This document shows, one piece after another, positions 16,461 to 25,828 of a stretch of DNA of 64,000 nt. This DNA comes from Cohnella sp. SGD-V74 (GTDB lineage: Bacteria > Bacillota > Bacilli > Paenibacillales > Paenibacillaceae), in NCBI RefSeq assembly GCF_003001675.1, contig NZ_PVYW01000011.1:219162-283161 (forward strand), in the 5' to 3' direction. The notes beneath the pieces were generated by a model. The model made no database searches. It was given only the letters and a program-made list of their open reading frames with translations, and was not told where the DNA came from. Positions within the stretch are counted from its first letter, which is position 1; every line of letters begins with the position of its first letter. A program made the position numbers and the translations under genes.

Positions 16461-17450
16461 TTAACCTCTAAATGTTACCTCTATACTATGTTTAGTGATA
16501 GCATACTTATTTCTTTTCTCCCTTACTGTTACGAGGCTAAGTCCTTCTGAAAAATATTCTAGCCTCTGATACTGATCGCCTAGATCTATTAGTTCCATAT
16601 TACGTTTCAGCATTTTAATGTTTTTCTTTTCATAAACGAACGCTATTCCTTCAATAAAACAAGATGCGTTTGTATATTTGGGTTCAATCTCAAATTCACT
16701 CTTTGGATTTAGATAACCCCATGTCTTTCCAAGTTTGACCGGTGCCAACTGATCAGAAAAATCCTCAGCGTCATTGAATATGGTGTCTATAATGATTTCT
16801 CCTTCTTTATTTATGTATCCGAATTTATTACGCTTCATTATAATTGCAAATCCGTTGTGAAAATCACCCGCATAAGCAAATCGCGGTGTTATCACGATTT
16901 CACCTTGGCGATTAATATAACCGATCTTACCATTAATTTCTATTGGAGAAAGCCCTTCGGAGAAGCAAATATAACGGTCAGATATCGGATCGATTACATA
17001 TTCGCCAGTTGCGTTAATACATCCGTACTTACCTGATGCGTGGTGTTTAACAGATACAATACCATCTCTGAAGTGCATCGCATTATCATAAACCTTATCA
17101 TGAATAAAATTGCCATTAACATCGATGAATGCTATTCCACCTGCACTGCTTTCAGTTACAGTGGCGTATCCTTCTGAAAAGTCGTAGGCATAGTCAAATC
17201 TGGGAGGAATAACCACGTTTCCTTGCATGTCTAGATAGCCAAACTTACCATTAGTTTGGAACAGCGCCCGGCCATCACTAAAATTTCCTACATATAAAAT
17301 GTTCGTTTCCAGAACTGTTTCACCAGAACAAGAGATGAATCTTGTCTTATTATCAAGTCCAACAGCAGCTATACCATTTCTAAACGATGTTGCATAATCG
17401 TATATAGGTGGGATGACTTGGTTGCCCTTGAGATCGATATAGCCATGCAA
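16461..17450 (-). CDS. WG-repeat protein
   Basis: A 329-aa protein built from about eight WG repeats of roughly 30-35 residues each (pattern x-G-Y-I-D/N-x-x-G-x-x-V-I-x-P-x-F/Y, then F-x-x-G-x-A-x-V), covering nearly the whole chain. WG repeats form beta-rich, probably protein-binding scaffolds; no enzyme activity is known. No signal peptide, so probably cytoplasmic. Start is TTG 17450 with GGAGTGG about 9 nt upstream. AT-rich like its neighbours. The last repeat is degenerate. Confidence 0.85.
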   Translation of the reverse strand: MHGYIDLKGNQVIPPIYDYATSFRNGIAAVGLDNKTRFISCSGETVLETNILYVGNFSDGRALFQTNGKFGYLDMQGNVVIPPRFDYAYDFSEGYATVTESSAGGIAFIDVNGNFIHDKVYDNAMHFRDGIVSVKHHASGKYGCINATGEYVIDPISDRYICFSEGLSPIEINGKIGYINRQGEIVITPRFAYAGDFHNGFAIIMKRNKFGYINKEGEIIIDTIFNDAEDFSDQLAPVKLGKTWGYLNPKSEFEIEPKYTNASCFIEGIAFVYEKKNIKMLKRNMELIDLGDQYQRLEYFSEGLSLVTVREKRNKYAITKHSIEVTFRG

Positions 17451-17494
17451 TATAAACCACTCCTATTATTCCATTAAAACAAATCGTTTTTATC

Positions 17495-18103
17495 CTAGCC
17501 CTCAGCACTCACAGAGATAGGAATTTTGATAAAACCTACGCCTATCGACCTCACGCCATTTTGCGTATCTGAACCAATGGTAACCAACACGTTGAAGGTT
17601 TCCGATGGCAGTATGGCTTTTCGATCAGACGCTAAATCAATCACTAGCGTTCCGGTTCCTCCTCCAGAAGGCTTGCCTAAAGGGTCCACACCAACCTCGA
17701 TCATATTTCTCCATTCATCTCCCAGGAACATTTCTCCTTCGGAAGCTCTCGGCTTCAGATCTGTCGTTTGATTCTCAGGCGTACTGCTTAATATATTGGA
17801 GATATACCATTTCTTCGGGACGTAGATCGTCAGTCCGCCGAAATCATTCGGATCAATCTCGTACGACGCAACAATTCGCATCCGCTCAGCCATTCCTTTG
17901 TCGCCCCAGACGAGAATCATTCCTTTTACAGCTGAATTTTGATTGGCAGTCGTGGACTTCACGCTGAATTCCTTGGTGACCGCGACATTCTCATTGACTA
18001 CTACATAATCGGAAAGCTTGTCATTAAAATAGTAACGTTGCACGATCAAGACAGCCGCGACAATTAAAACAGCAGCCAAGGCGTATCTAACAGACGGCTT
18101 CAG
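17495..18103 (-). CDS. N-terminally anchored extracytoplasmic protein, probable CTG start
   Basis: One N-terminal transmembrane segment (ALAAVLIVAAVLIV) followed by about 170 residues of beta-rich extracytoplasmic sequence (FGGLTIYVPKKWYISNIL; GVGFIKIPISV at the end). No family recognised. The first conventional start (TTG 18079) begins inside the membrane helix and lies 30 nt from the only good ribosome binding site, GGAGGAG (18115-18109). CTG 18103 is 5 nt from that site and adds a positively charged KPSVRYA leader before the helix, so a CTG start is favoured, giving about 202 aa. Confidence 0.65.
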   Translation of the reverse strand: MKPSVRYALAAVLIVAAVLIVQRYYFNDKLSDYVVVNENVAVTKEFSVKSTTANQNSAVKGMILVWGDKGMAERMRIVASYEIDPNDFGGLTIYVPKKWYISNILSSTPENQTTDLKPRASEGEMFLGDEWRNMIEVGVDPLGKPSGGGTGTLVIDLASDRKAILPSETFNVLVTIGSDTQNGVRSIGVGFIKIPISVSAEG

Positions 18104-18159
18104 TTAAACTCCTCCGATCAAATATTACATTTTGAGCACGTTCAGACGGCCGCCTTTAA

Positions 18160-18684
18160 TCACTCTTTCTCAAAAAACTCCTTAGCGTACTCCACAACGC
18201 CGCGTACATCCGTCAGTCCGCCGTCAATCAGCTCCGCTGCCATGAAGTGATCGTCTGATACTTCGAATGGCGCTTCAATACCGTATTGGCTGGCTTTCTT
18301 ATAACCGAATTTCGGATAGTATGTATCATGGCCCAAAACTATGGAACCTTTATACCCAAGTTGGGCGGCGATTTTGTGGCCTTCCGTGATCAGCAGCTTT
18401 CCGATGCCTTTGCTTTGCATTTCTGGCCGTACAGATACTGGTGCAAGCGCTATCAAAGTTTGATCGCCCACATGTACCTCCGTAAACAAAATGTGCCCCG
18501 CAATTTGACCATCATATTCGGCTACAAGCGATAACTCCGGAATAAACTTCGTCGAATTTCTAAGCCGGTTTACCAAGTTATGTTCGTCATGGTCCGAATA
18601 GTCGCTATCTTCAAATGCTTGTTGTATTAAATGATAGACTTCGTTAGCATCTTCATTCTTCTCTTGTCTAATGAGGATATGCAA
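18160..18684 (-). CDS. GNAT N-acetyltransferase, YhbS type
   Basis: A 174-aa GNAT protein: IRQEKNEDANEVYHLIQQAF N-terminus, VSVRPEMQSKGIGKLLITEG acetyl-CoA loop and the YYPKFGYKKA block with a proline-flanked motif typical of the YhbS group of predicted acetyltransferases. ATG 18684 follows GGGGG-type sequence. Probably a single gene. Substrate unknown. Confidence 0.88.
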   Translation of the reverse strand: MHILIRQEKNEDANEVYHLIQQAFEDSDYSDHDEHNLVNRLRNSTKFIPELSLVAEYDGQIAGHILFTEVHVGDQTLIALAPVSVRPEMQSKGIGKLLITEGHKIAAQLGYKGSIVLGHDTYYPKFGYKKASQYGIEAPFEVSDDHFMAAELIDGGLTDVRGVVEYAKEFFEKE

Positions 18685-18760
18685 TATTTAACCCCCTTAA
18701 TAATAGAAATAATAGATCCATCTCGATCATTTCTTCTATAGTATACCCTAAAAAAGAGAG

Positions 18761-18810
18761 AACCTCCCTCTATTCGGCTATGAAATCCAAATAAAGGGAG
18801 GTTTTTTATT
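18761..18810. terminator. Bidirectional terminator downstream of the GH95 gene
   Basis: AACCTCCCT (18761-18769) pairs with AGGGAGGTT (18795-18803). The plus strand continues with TTTTTATTTTA. The minus strand, where the GH95 gene ends at 18853, continues with CTCTC and a run of T. Confidence 0.8.
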
Positions 18811-18852
18811 TTATTCTTTGGAAAAGGGGTCTCTGCCCCCGTGACCGGAAAA

Positions 18853-21174
18853 TTAACGGCGCTCTCCGGATCCCGTGCAGAGCAATTGGCTATCGAAAGA
18901 CCGCCATTCCCCGGCAGCCAGCTCTATCTGAACCGTCCGGTCTCCAAAGCGCAGCCGCGTCTTGATCGGAGACTTCGCATAGACGGCAGCTTCCGTCAAA
19001 CGTCCGTTCTCCCAGGCCGCGGATACTTCAACATTTCCTCTTGCCCGCATCCCCGAGTAGCTGCCCGCAGACCAACTGTCTGGAATCGCCGGCAGCAAGT
19101 GAATGTCTCCCGCATGACTTTGCAGCAGCATTTCGCCGATCGCGGCCGTGCCGCCGAAGTTGCCGTCGGCCACGAAGATGTACGTTTCCGCTCCGGCGAT
19201 GCCCGGCTTCGAGAACGTCAGCAGATTGTCGAAGCAGAGCTCTCCGACCAAATAAGCGAGCTGCTTGCAAGCTTCGTCGCCGTCCATCAGACGGGCGCGG
19301 CCGGCGGCGAACAGCGCGAGTGTGAACTCCACGTCTTCGAGACCCGATGCGCGCTGGCGGTTATCCAGCGTCTTGCGAACCGCGGCCGCAAGCTCCGGCG
19401 TGCCGCCCGGCGTAATCTCGTGACCGGGATACAGTCCATACAGGTGGGATAAATGACGGTGATCCGGCTGCGCCTCACCGTAATCTTCCAACCATTCCTG
19501 CAGCTGGCCGAGACTTCCGACCGCAAGCGGGGGCAGCATGTCCAACGCCACGCGCAGACGTTCCCGAAGTTCCGCGTTCTGGCCCAGCTTTTCCGCCGCT
19601 TTGGCGCAGAAGTCGAACAGCCTTCGAACGAGCATCGTATCCATCGTCGAACCCATCGACATCGTACGGGACTTTTCCGGCTCGCCAGCCGGGTAAAAGC
19701 TGTTTTCCGGCGAGTTCGACGGACCGGTTACCAAATATCCGTTTTTCGGATGCACCGCCATGTAGTCGAGGTAAAACTCGGCGGCTCCCTTCAGCACCGG
19801 GTAAGCGCGTTCCCGCAAGTAGGCGTCGTCAAGGCCGAATTCGTAACGCTCGATCAGCTGCATGGCCAGCCACAGTCCGCCGGTTACGTTGAGTCCCCAC
19901 GAATAATGCCAACCCGGCGCCGCAAAGCCCCATGCATTCGTAAATACGTGCGCCACCCAGCCGTCGCAGCCGTAGAAATCTTTGGCCGCCGCCTTACCGG
20001 CTTCGGCCAGGCGCTCCAGGAACGCCAGGAGCGGTTCGTGAGATTCGGCCAAATTGGCCGTCTCTACCGGATAGTAATTCATCTCCGTATTGACGTCCAA
20101 ATGGTAGTCGCAGCTCCAGGCCATACGGTTCGCTTCTCCGTCGTTCCAAATGCCCTGCAGGTGCATCGGCAGCCGCGAATCCTCCCGGGATCCGGCGATC
20201 GTCAAGTAGCGTCCGTATTGATAGAACAGCGCGAACAGCTGCGGATCTCCGGACGCTCCGCCTTCGCGCAGCAGCGCCAGACGACGATCGAGCGGCAGCA
20301 GCTCTCTATCGGACGAACCCAGCTGGAGCGATACCCGTCCGTACAGTCGGCGATAGTCCGAGACATGCGCTTCCCGCAGCCGGTCGAACCCAAGCTCGGC
20401 CGCCTTCGCGACTCGCTGCGCCGGTTCGTTCGCCCAATCGTCTCCCGATCTTCCGTAATCCGTCGATACGGCCAGAATGACTAACGCTTCGTCCGCATCC
20501 CGGACGATCAATCGTCCAGTCTCGATACGAAGCGTACCGCCCGTAAGACGAAGCCCGACCCTTCCCCGAGCCTCGACTCCGCATTGGCCGTCGCTGTGCA
20601 TGTTCTCGGTCGCTGTGCCGGCGAAGACAAGCGCATCTCCGCTGTCCGCAGCGGAGACGGAGAACGTCTCCGTGCTGCCGACGATATCCAGCTCGAACGC
20701 CAATCCGCCGCTCTGACCCGCGCGGATGCGGGAGACGATAACGCCGTCCGGATGAGACGCGAACATTTCCCGCTCGCAGACACGTCCGTCCGCATCGTAC
20801 GAGGCGCGAACGATTGCTTCCTCGAGATCCAGCTCCCGGGAGATCCGCTCCCCCGCGCTCTCGAATCGAAGACGAACCTCGCACAGCGGCATATTGGTGC
20901 CGAAATTTCCTTTGTCCGGCTGCAGCAGCTCCGATACGAGCCGTTCGCCTTCCTCGTAATCGTCCGCGAAGAAACGTTCCCGCATTCTCTCCAAGTCGCG
21001 CTTGCCGCCGGATCGGCTTGGCGTCCGTTCGCTTTTGCCGGACCAATACGTCGTTTCCGTTACGCTCCAGATTTCCGATCCCCCATCTGCCTGAACGACG
21101 GCCCCGAGGCTTCCGTTGCCGATGGGAAGTCCTTGCGTCCATCGCTTCGCCGGACTGTCATAGATGAGCTTCAT
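18853..21174 (-). CDS. Glycoside hydrolase family 95 (alpha-L-fucosidase type)
   Basis: A 773-aa GH95 protein: N-terminal beta-sandwich (about 1-260) with a TQGLPIGNGSLGA start, then an (alpha/alpha)6 barrel and a short C-terminal beta domain. Residues matching the known active site of the Bifidobacterium enzyme are present: Asn362 and Asn366 in DVNTEMNYYP, Glu560 in QEWLEDY (general acid) and Asp670 in ADGNFGG. GH95 enzymes are inverting 1,2-alpha-L-fucosidases, and some act on alpha-L-galactosides. No signal peptide, so it acts on imported oligosaccharides. ATG 21174 follows GAGGGGCGG. Divergent from an AraC regulator that probably controls it. Confidence 0.92.
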   Translation of the reverse strand: MKLIYDSPAKRWTQGLPIGNGSLGAVVQADGGSEIWSVTETTYWSGKSERTPSRSGGKRDLERMRERFFADDYEEGERLVSELLQPDKGNFGTNMPLCEVRLRFESAGERISRELDLEEAIVRASYDADGRVCEREMFASHPDGVIVSRIRAGQSGGLAFELDIVGSTETFSVSAADSGDALVFAGTATENMHSDGQCGVEARGRVGLRLTGGTLRIETGRLIVRDADEALVILAVSTDYGRSGDDWANEPAQRVAKAAELGFDRLREAHVSDYRRLYGRVSLQLGSSDRELLPLDRRLALLREGGASGDPQLFALFYQYGRYLTIAGSREDSRLPMHLQGIWNDGEANRMAWSCDYHLDVNTEMNYYPVETANLAESHEPLLAFLERLAEAGKAAAKDFYGCDGWVAHVFTNAWGFAAPGWHYSWGLNVTGGLWLAMQLIERYEFGLDDAYLRERAYPVLKGAAEFYLDYMAVHPKNGYLVTGPSNSPENSFYPAGEPEKSRTMSMGSTMDTMLVRRLFDFCAKAAEKLGQNAELRERLRVALDMLPPLAVGSLGQLQEWLEDYGEAQPDHRHLSHLYGLYPGHEITPGGTPELAAAVRKTLDNRQRASGLEDVEFTLALFAAGRARLMDGDEACKQLAYLVGELCFDNLLTFSKPGIAGAETYIFVADGNFGGTAAIGEMLLQSHAGDIHLLPAIPDSWSAGSYSGMRARGNVEVSAAWENGRLTEAAVYAKSPIKTRLRFGDRTVQIELAAGEWRSFDSQLLCTGSGERR

Positions 21175-21355
21175 AGTCGTTTCCGCCCCTCGTATTCATT
21201 GTATAAATAATCCGCTATTTTGACTCTATCCACTTTCCATAAAGTCGCATACATCGTATCATTATACTTAGAAAATGTATTTATCGAAGCATCCATCTAT
21301 TTATCAAATAATCCGGTAAATGAATGGCAGATAAGTGAGGCGCGGGAGGCGGAAC

Positions 21356-22225
21356 ATGAACAAAAAGCTGACGGAAATGACCCCGTACGTCGGAGATTAC
21401 ATGCCATATTTGTACGACGGGAGTTCCAACGAAGGACTGCGTACGTGCAACGTCTACGCGATCCATCTGTTTCCGGAAGGACCGGGCGAAATGGAGGTCG
21501 ACGGCAAGCGGTATCCGATCCACAAGCGAACGCTTGTTTTTCTGCGTCCCGGGCAGCCTCACGCTTTCCATATCTCCCCTCGCCAGCCGCTGTCCTCCTA
21601 CAACTTGTATTTCGATCTCTGGGAACGAGACAATCCTCGTTCGCTGAACCGTACCTTTTACCGTTACCCGGAAAGATACCAGCCCCACACCGGCACGCCC
21701 GAGCTGCCCTGCGACGAATTGGACGCCCTGCCGAGCGTATCTTCCCTTCAGCCGTTCCCGCTGCTGTTCGACCTGTTCCAGACGATCGCCAAGCAATTCG
21801 ACGAGCTGAGTCTATACCGCGCGGAAGCGATCAACAGCTTGTTCTATTCCTGGATGCTCGGGTGGAACAATTCGCTTCATACGAGACAGCCAAGCGATTA
21901 CCGCATCGTCCGTCTGCTCTCCAAGCTGGACGCGCATCCCGAGCTGCGCGAGCCCGTCGCCGACTGGTGGAAAAGCTGCGGTCTTAAGCGAACCTATTTC
22001 CACGAGCTGTTCCTGCGCGAAACCGGACTCACGCCCAAAGCGTACCAGCACAAGCAGCTCATGCGGAGAGCGGCTCACCTGCTGCAAGAGAGCGACGCCA
22101 GCATCACGGCGATTGCCGAGAAGCTGGGTTACCCGTCCATTCATCCGTTCAGCCGTCATTTCAGCGCTTATTACGGAACAAGCCCCCGCCAATTTCGCCT
22201 GAGCCCCATACCTCGACATCGATGA
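21356..22225 (+). CDS. AraC-family transcriptional regulator
   Basis: About 289 aa: N-terminal cupin-like sugar-binding domain (VYAIHLFPEGPGEMEVDGKR, then LVFLRPGQPHAF) and C-terminal double HTH (LKRTYFHELFLRETGLTPKA, then ITAIAEKLGYPSIHPFSRHF ending in GTSPRQFR). ATG 21356 is chosen since GGGAGGCGG precedes it. Divergent from GH95, so it is the likely local activator of that gene and perhaps of the wider locus. Its stop codon lies inside a palindromic repeat copy. Confidence 0.9.
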   Translation: MNKKLTEMTPYVGDYMPYLYDGSSNEGLRTCNVYAIHLFPEGPGEMEVDGKRYPIHKRTLVFLRPGQPHAFHISPRQPLSSYNLYFDLWERDNPRSLNRTFYRYPERYQPHTGTPELPCDELDALPSVSSLQPFPLLFDLFQTIAKQFDELSLYRAEAINSLFYSWMLGWNNSLHTRQPSDYRIVRLLSKLDAHPELREPVADWWKSCGLKRTYFHELFLRETGLTPKAYQHKQLMRRAAHLLQESDASITAIAEKLGYPSIHPFSRHFSAYYGTSPRQFRLSPIPRHR

Positions 22226-22275
22226 AAATAGAAGATGCATCTATCTCCCGGAGACTGCGAAGGAGATAGATGCGT
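22218..22275. repeat. Palindromic element copy E1 (short form)
   Basis: GCATCTATCTCC (22237-22248) pairs with GGAGATAGATGC (22262-22273). The flank ATCGATGA plus the stem and GGAGACTGC match element E2 at 25980-26135 closely, but the whole central arm of E2 is absent. It lies between the convergent araC and DUF5107 genes and covers the araC stop codon. Confidence 0.75.
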
Positions 22276-22296
22276 TTTAGTGTCAGGACAGTCGAA

Positions 22297-25200
22297 TTAT
22301 TCGCACAGCTTGCGGTGCGTAGCCGCGCCCTGATGGTTCGGGTCAAGCGCCAAGGCGGCGTCCAGTTCTTCCTTCGCCCGATCGTATCGGCCGAGTCCGA
22401 TCCAGCCCAATCCCATCATATAGCGGCAGTGAATTTCATTACGCTTGTTGAGATCGTCCTCGAATACGAGGAAGTCCGGAAGCGACACGGCGAAGTAGTC
22501 GAATTTCACGTCGTCGAACAGATGCTTCTCCCCGTATTCGATCAGCTTGTTGAAGCGGCGGCGCGCTTCCGCTTCGTTGCCGAGCTTCTGCCAAGCCATG
22601 CCCTGGTAGAAAATCATATCGGGCGGCTGATCGTTGTAATACATCGCGCTTGTCGGTTCCTCCAGCCCCTGGGAAGCGACGGCGAAATGCTTGCGCGCTT
22701 CTTCCGGCTCGTTCATTCCCAAGTAGGCGCAGCCCAGATAATAGTAGATATTGTTCTCCTGCGCGCCGGACAGCTTGCCTTCGCCCAGATTTTCCGGGTA
22801 GACGAGCGCTTCCCTCAACAGGCCGGCCGCCTTCTCGAAGCGCCCGTCCTCCATCTCGCGCTTGGCCCATTCGACGCGGGACAGGACGTGCTGCCCGGTC
22901 GTTTTGCCTTCTCCGCCTTCCCATGGATGGAATTTGCGGACGGCAAGCGCCGCGGCGGCTTCTTCATGGCGTCCGAGCGCATTCAGCAGCGCTACGCGTT
23001 CCAGATACAAGTCGTCCCGTTTCCCGACCAACTCGGCATGCTCCTCCAGCTTCGACACACGCTCCGCAGCCGGACGGCCGATCTTCTTGTACAGCTGATC
23101 GAGCTCGTACAGCACGCGGGCGTCGTCGGGACCGCAAGCGAACGCCGTCTCCAGCGAACGCAGCGCCGCTTCGGCGTCTCCCAGCTTATTGTAGTAAGCA
23201 AGAGCCAAATTCCGATGCACGGTGGCAAAGCCGGCGCAGGACGAACGAACCGCCGCTTCCCAGTTAGCGATGGCCTCTTGATGGCGCCGCTTGTCGTACA
23301 GCCAGTTGCCGATATAATAATGCGCATAACCGTCCGTCTCATCCGCGCGAATCGCGCTTTCCAGCGCCAACAGCTCGAACAGCGTGTTCGGGAAGCAGTA
23401 ATCCGGCTTCGCCGTTCGTCCCGCCGCGCGGTGCTCGGCGGCTTTCACCGAATCGCCGGCCCTCTCGAACAGGTAGCCGAGCGCGTAATGCACCGTCGGA
23501 TACGCCGACGCGTCCGGTCCGGACAGGCGCAGCAGCTTCGTCAGCACGCCGATCGCTTCGGCGTACAAGCCGGCTTCCGCATAATCCGCGGCCAGGTTCA
23601 TATAGTTGTGCGCATCGTTCCTCATCAGCCGAGCCAATTCCGCCTCGGCGTCTTCCGCCCGCGCGCTGTCGCCGAGAGCGGTCAGTGCCAGTCCGCGCTC
23701 CCAAGCCGATCCGAAATCGAGCGTATCGAGAGCGATCGTCTCTTCCGCATAGGCGACCGCCTTGGCCAGCTTGCCCAGCTTCCGCAGAAGCGCAGCGCGC
23801 AGATGGCGAGCCTTGTAGTTATGCGAATTGCGAACGAGTCCGCGGTCGACCAATTCGAGTGCTTCCGCGTTATTCCCGAGTCCGGCAGCGATACGCGCCA
23901 GCGAGAAATAGCCCGCGTCCTGCCAAGCCGACGACCAGGTCGCCTTGTAGAACGCCGCGAACGCTTCCTCCAGGCGGTCCTGCAGCTTCAGCGCCAAGCC
24001 GAGCTGATACAGCGCTTCGCTGTCGTAAGGGTTCGGATTGCGCCACGTCAGCGACTTCACCGCGGCGCGGAAGCATTGTTCTGCGTCGGAGAACAGTCCT
24101 CTTCGCAGCAGCAGCGTGCCGTATGCGACATTAATCCGGATGTCCGAAGGATCGCGCTTCAGTCCTTCGAGATAATAAGCTTCCGGTTCGAACGTAGCAT
24201 GCCGGTACTGCTCCAGATGCAGGCCCGCCAAGTACAGCTGCTCGTTCGTCCGCAGCTCCTCGGGAGCCGGCAGCGGCTTCGCGGCCTCCGGCACTTGCTC
24301 GATCGACGGCTTGGCCGGACGGTACGAGATCAGCGTGCGGCCTTCCCGATCGCGAACGGCTACGATCAAGTCGTGCGCCCGATCCTCTTCGTCGAGCGGC
24401 ACGATCGACTTGAACGTCGACGTCGGCGACAGCACGACGGTCTCCAGCAAGTAGACGCGTTTGCGCCCGCGAAGCTCGACAACCGCGTCCGCGAATACGC
24501 TCGTCGCGTAAGCCATAACCGTCGCCTGCCGGGTCGCTTCGTCCACCTCCAGGTTGACCGCCGCGTCGATCGACGCGTTTTTCACGACTCCGATTTCCTT
24601 GTAAGGCATGAAATACTGCTTAAACGACTTCTCCTCGTAAGGCGCGAGCCAGGTGAAATCCGGCTGGTTATCCGTGTAGACGCCGGTCATCAGCTCGATG
24701 TACGGTCCGTCCTCGTCGGTCAGATTGCGGTCCCACGCCTGGCCGAATTCACCGTTGCCCCACGTCCACTGCTTCTTCCCTGGAGAGACATGGTGGTTCG
24801 CCACGTGCAGCAGCCCCGCCCGAACGCCGTGATCGTAGCCGCCGACGAAGTTGTAGTCCGACTTGTACGCCATGTAAGAGGTCGGGACCGGAATGTTGCG
24901 GTAGCGCGATATATCGACGCCCTCGGAGTAGTCCTGCTTATAATAAGTGCCGGTCGCGATCGGAAAACGGGAAACGTCCCGCTTGCCGTGGTCGAACACG
25001 GCGGTGACGTCCGGAGGAAACACCGATTGCGTATGATCGTTGACAGCTACGGCGGGGTTGGCCCACCAGAGGAACGTCTGCGGCATCGACGTGCGGTTGT
25101 ACAGCTGCGCCGAGATCTCGAGATAAGCTTTGCCCGGATACAGCGTGAAGCCCGTCGTCACCTTCGTGCCGTACATGCGGTCGATCTCGCTCACCCATAC

Positions 25201-25629
25201 GGTTGCGCTTCCGTCGTCGTTTTCGGCCAACCGGTATTCTACCGGACCGTAAGTGTTCGGCCGATGGTGCTGCGGCCAGTTGAACTCAATGCCCCCGGAA
25301 ATCCACGGCCCGGCCAACCCGACCAGCGCCGGCTTGATCACTTGATTGTAATAGACGAAGTCGTAATCGTTCGTCTTGTCCAGCGCCCGGTAGATGCGCC
25401 CGCCAAGCTCCGGCATCACTTCGATACGCACGTATTCGTTCTCAAGCACGACGATCCGGTACGTCTGCGCCTGCTTGTCGTCCATGATCTTGTCGACGAC
25501 GGGATGCGGATACACTTTGCCCGAGCTTCCCTGATACACCCGCTTCTCCAGAAACATCGGATTGCGGTCCGGTTCCCCGATGCCGTAGGTCGGAATATCG
25601 ACCAGCCGTTCCTTGATCGTAACGGTCAT
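22297..25629 (-). CDS. DUF5107 protein with C-terminal TPR array (mutarotase-like fold)
   Basis: About 1110 aa, cytoplasmic. Residues 1-430 form the DUF5107 domain, related in fold to galactose mutarotase-like beta-sandwiches (VIKPALVGLAGPWISGGIEFNWPQHH and TFLWWANPAVAVNDHTQ segments are conserved). From about 480 to the end come some 12-15 tetratricopeptide repeats (for example ALYQLGLALKLQDRLEEAFA). DUF5107-TPR proteins sit in bacterial glycan-use clusters; catalytic function is not established, and a carbohydrate-binding or -processing role is inferred. ATG 25629 follows AAGGAGTG. Located after the secreted glycosidase in the same orientation, separated by two palindromic elements. Confidence 0.85.
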   Translation of the reverse strand: MTVTIKERLVDIPTYGIGEPDRNPMFLEKRVYQGSSGKVYPHPVVDKIMDDKQAQTYRIVVLENEYVRIEVMPELGGRIYRALDKTNDYDFVYYNQVIKPALVGLAGPWISGGIEFNWPQHHRPNTYGPVEYRLAENDDGSATVWVSEIDRMYGTKVTTGFTLYPGKAYLEISAQLYNRTSMPQTFLWWANPAVAVNDHTQSVFPPDVTAVFDHGKRDVSRFPIATGTYYKQDYSEGVDISRYRNIPVPTSYMAYKSDYNFVGGYDHGVRAGLLHVANHHVSPGKKQWTWGNGEFGQAWDRNLTDEDGPYIELMTGVYTDNQPDFTWLAPYEEKSFKQYFMPYKEIGVVKNASIDAAVNLEVDEATRQATVMAYATSVFADAVVELRGRKRVYLLETVVLSPTSTFKSIVPLDEEDRAHDLIVAVRDREGRTLISYRPAKPSIEQVPEAAKPLPAPEELRTNEQLYLAGLHLEQYRHATFEPEAYYLEGLKRDPSDIRINVAYGTLLLRRGLFSDAEQCFRAAVKSLTWRNPNPYDSEALYQLGLALKLQDRLEEAFAAFYKATWSSAWQDAGYFSLARIAAGLGNNAEALELVDRGLVRNSHNYKARHLRAALLRKLGKLAKAVAYAEETIALDTLDFGSAWERGLALTALGDSARAEDAEAELARLMRNDAHNYMNLAADYAEAGLYAEAIGVLTKLLRLSGPDASAYPTVHYALGYLFERAGDSVKAAEHRAAGRTAKPDYCFPNTLFELLALESAIRADETDGYAHYYIGNWLYDKRRHQEAIANWEAAVRSSCAGFATVHRNLALAYYNKLGDAEAALRSLETAFACGPDDARVLYELDQLYKKIGRPAAERVSKLEEHAELVGKRDDLYLERVALLNALGRHEEAAAALAVRKFHPWEGGEGKTTGQHVLSRVEWAKREMEDGRFEKAAGLLREALVYPENLGEGKLSGAQENNIYYYLGCAYLGMNEPEEARKHFAVASQGLEEPTSAMYYNDQPPDMIFYQGMAWQKLGNEAEARRRFNKLIEYGEKHLFDDVKFDYFAVSLPDFLVFEDDLNKRNEIHCRYMMGLGWIGLGRYDRAKEELDAALALDPNHQGAATHRKLCE

Positions 25630-25828
25630 GAATATCACTCCTTATCGAATCTGTATCTCTACTGTACGCCGTAAACCTTTGCAGGCCAATCGACGGAATT
25701 CGGTTTATGATGGAGGATATTCGGATTTATGTAAAATGGTATTCCTAAAAATCCAACGATCCGTTTATAAAAATGAACGATTTTCTGAAACAAAGCGAAG
25801 AGGCTTCCCCATAAGTAAGGGCGTACTA

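Noticed and set aside
22270..25674. 1134-codon open frame on the plus strand, antisense to the DUF5107 gene
   Set aside because: It mirrors the codon phase of the GC-rich minus-strand gene, has no ribosome binding site, gives an Arg/Gln/Val-rich product without domains, and the minus-strand frame has clear DUF5107 and TPR motifs.
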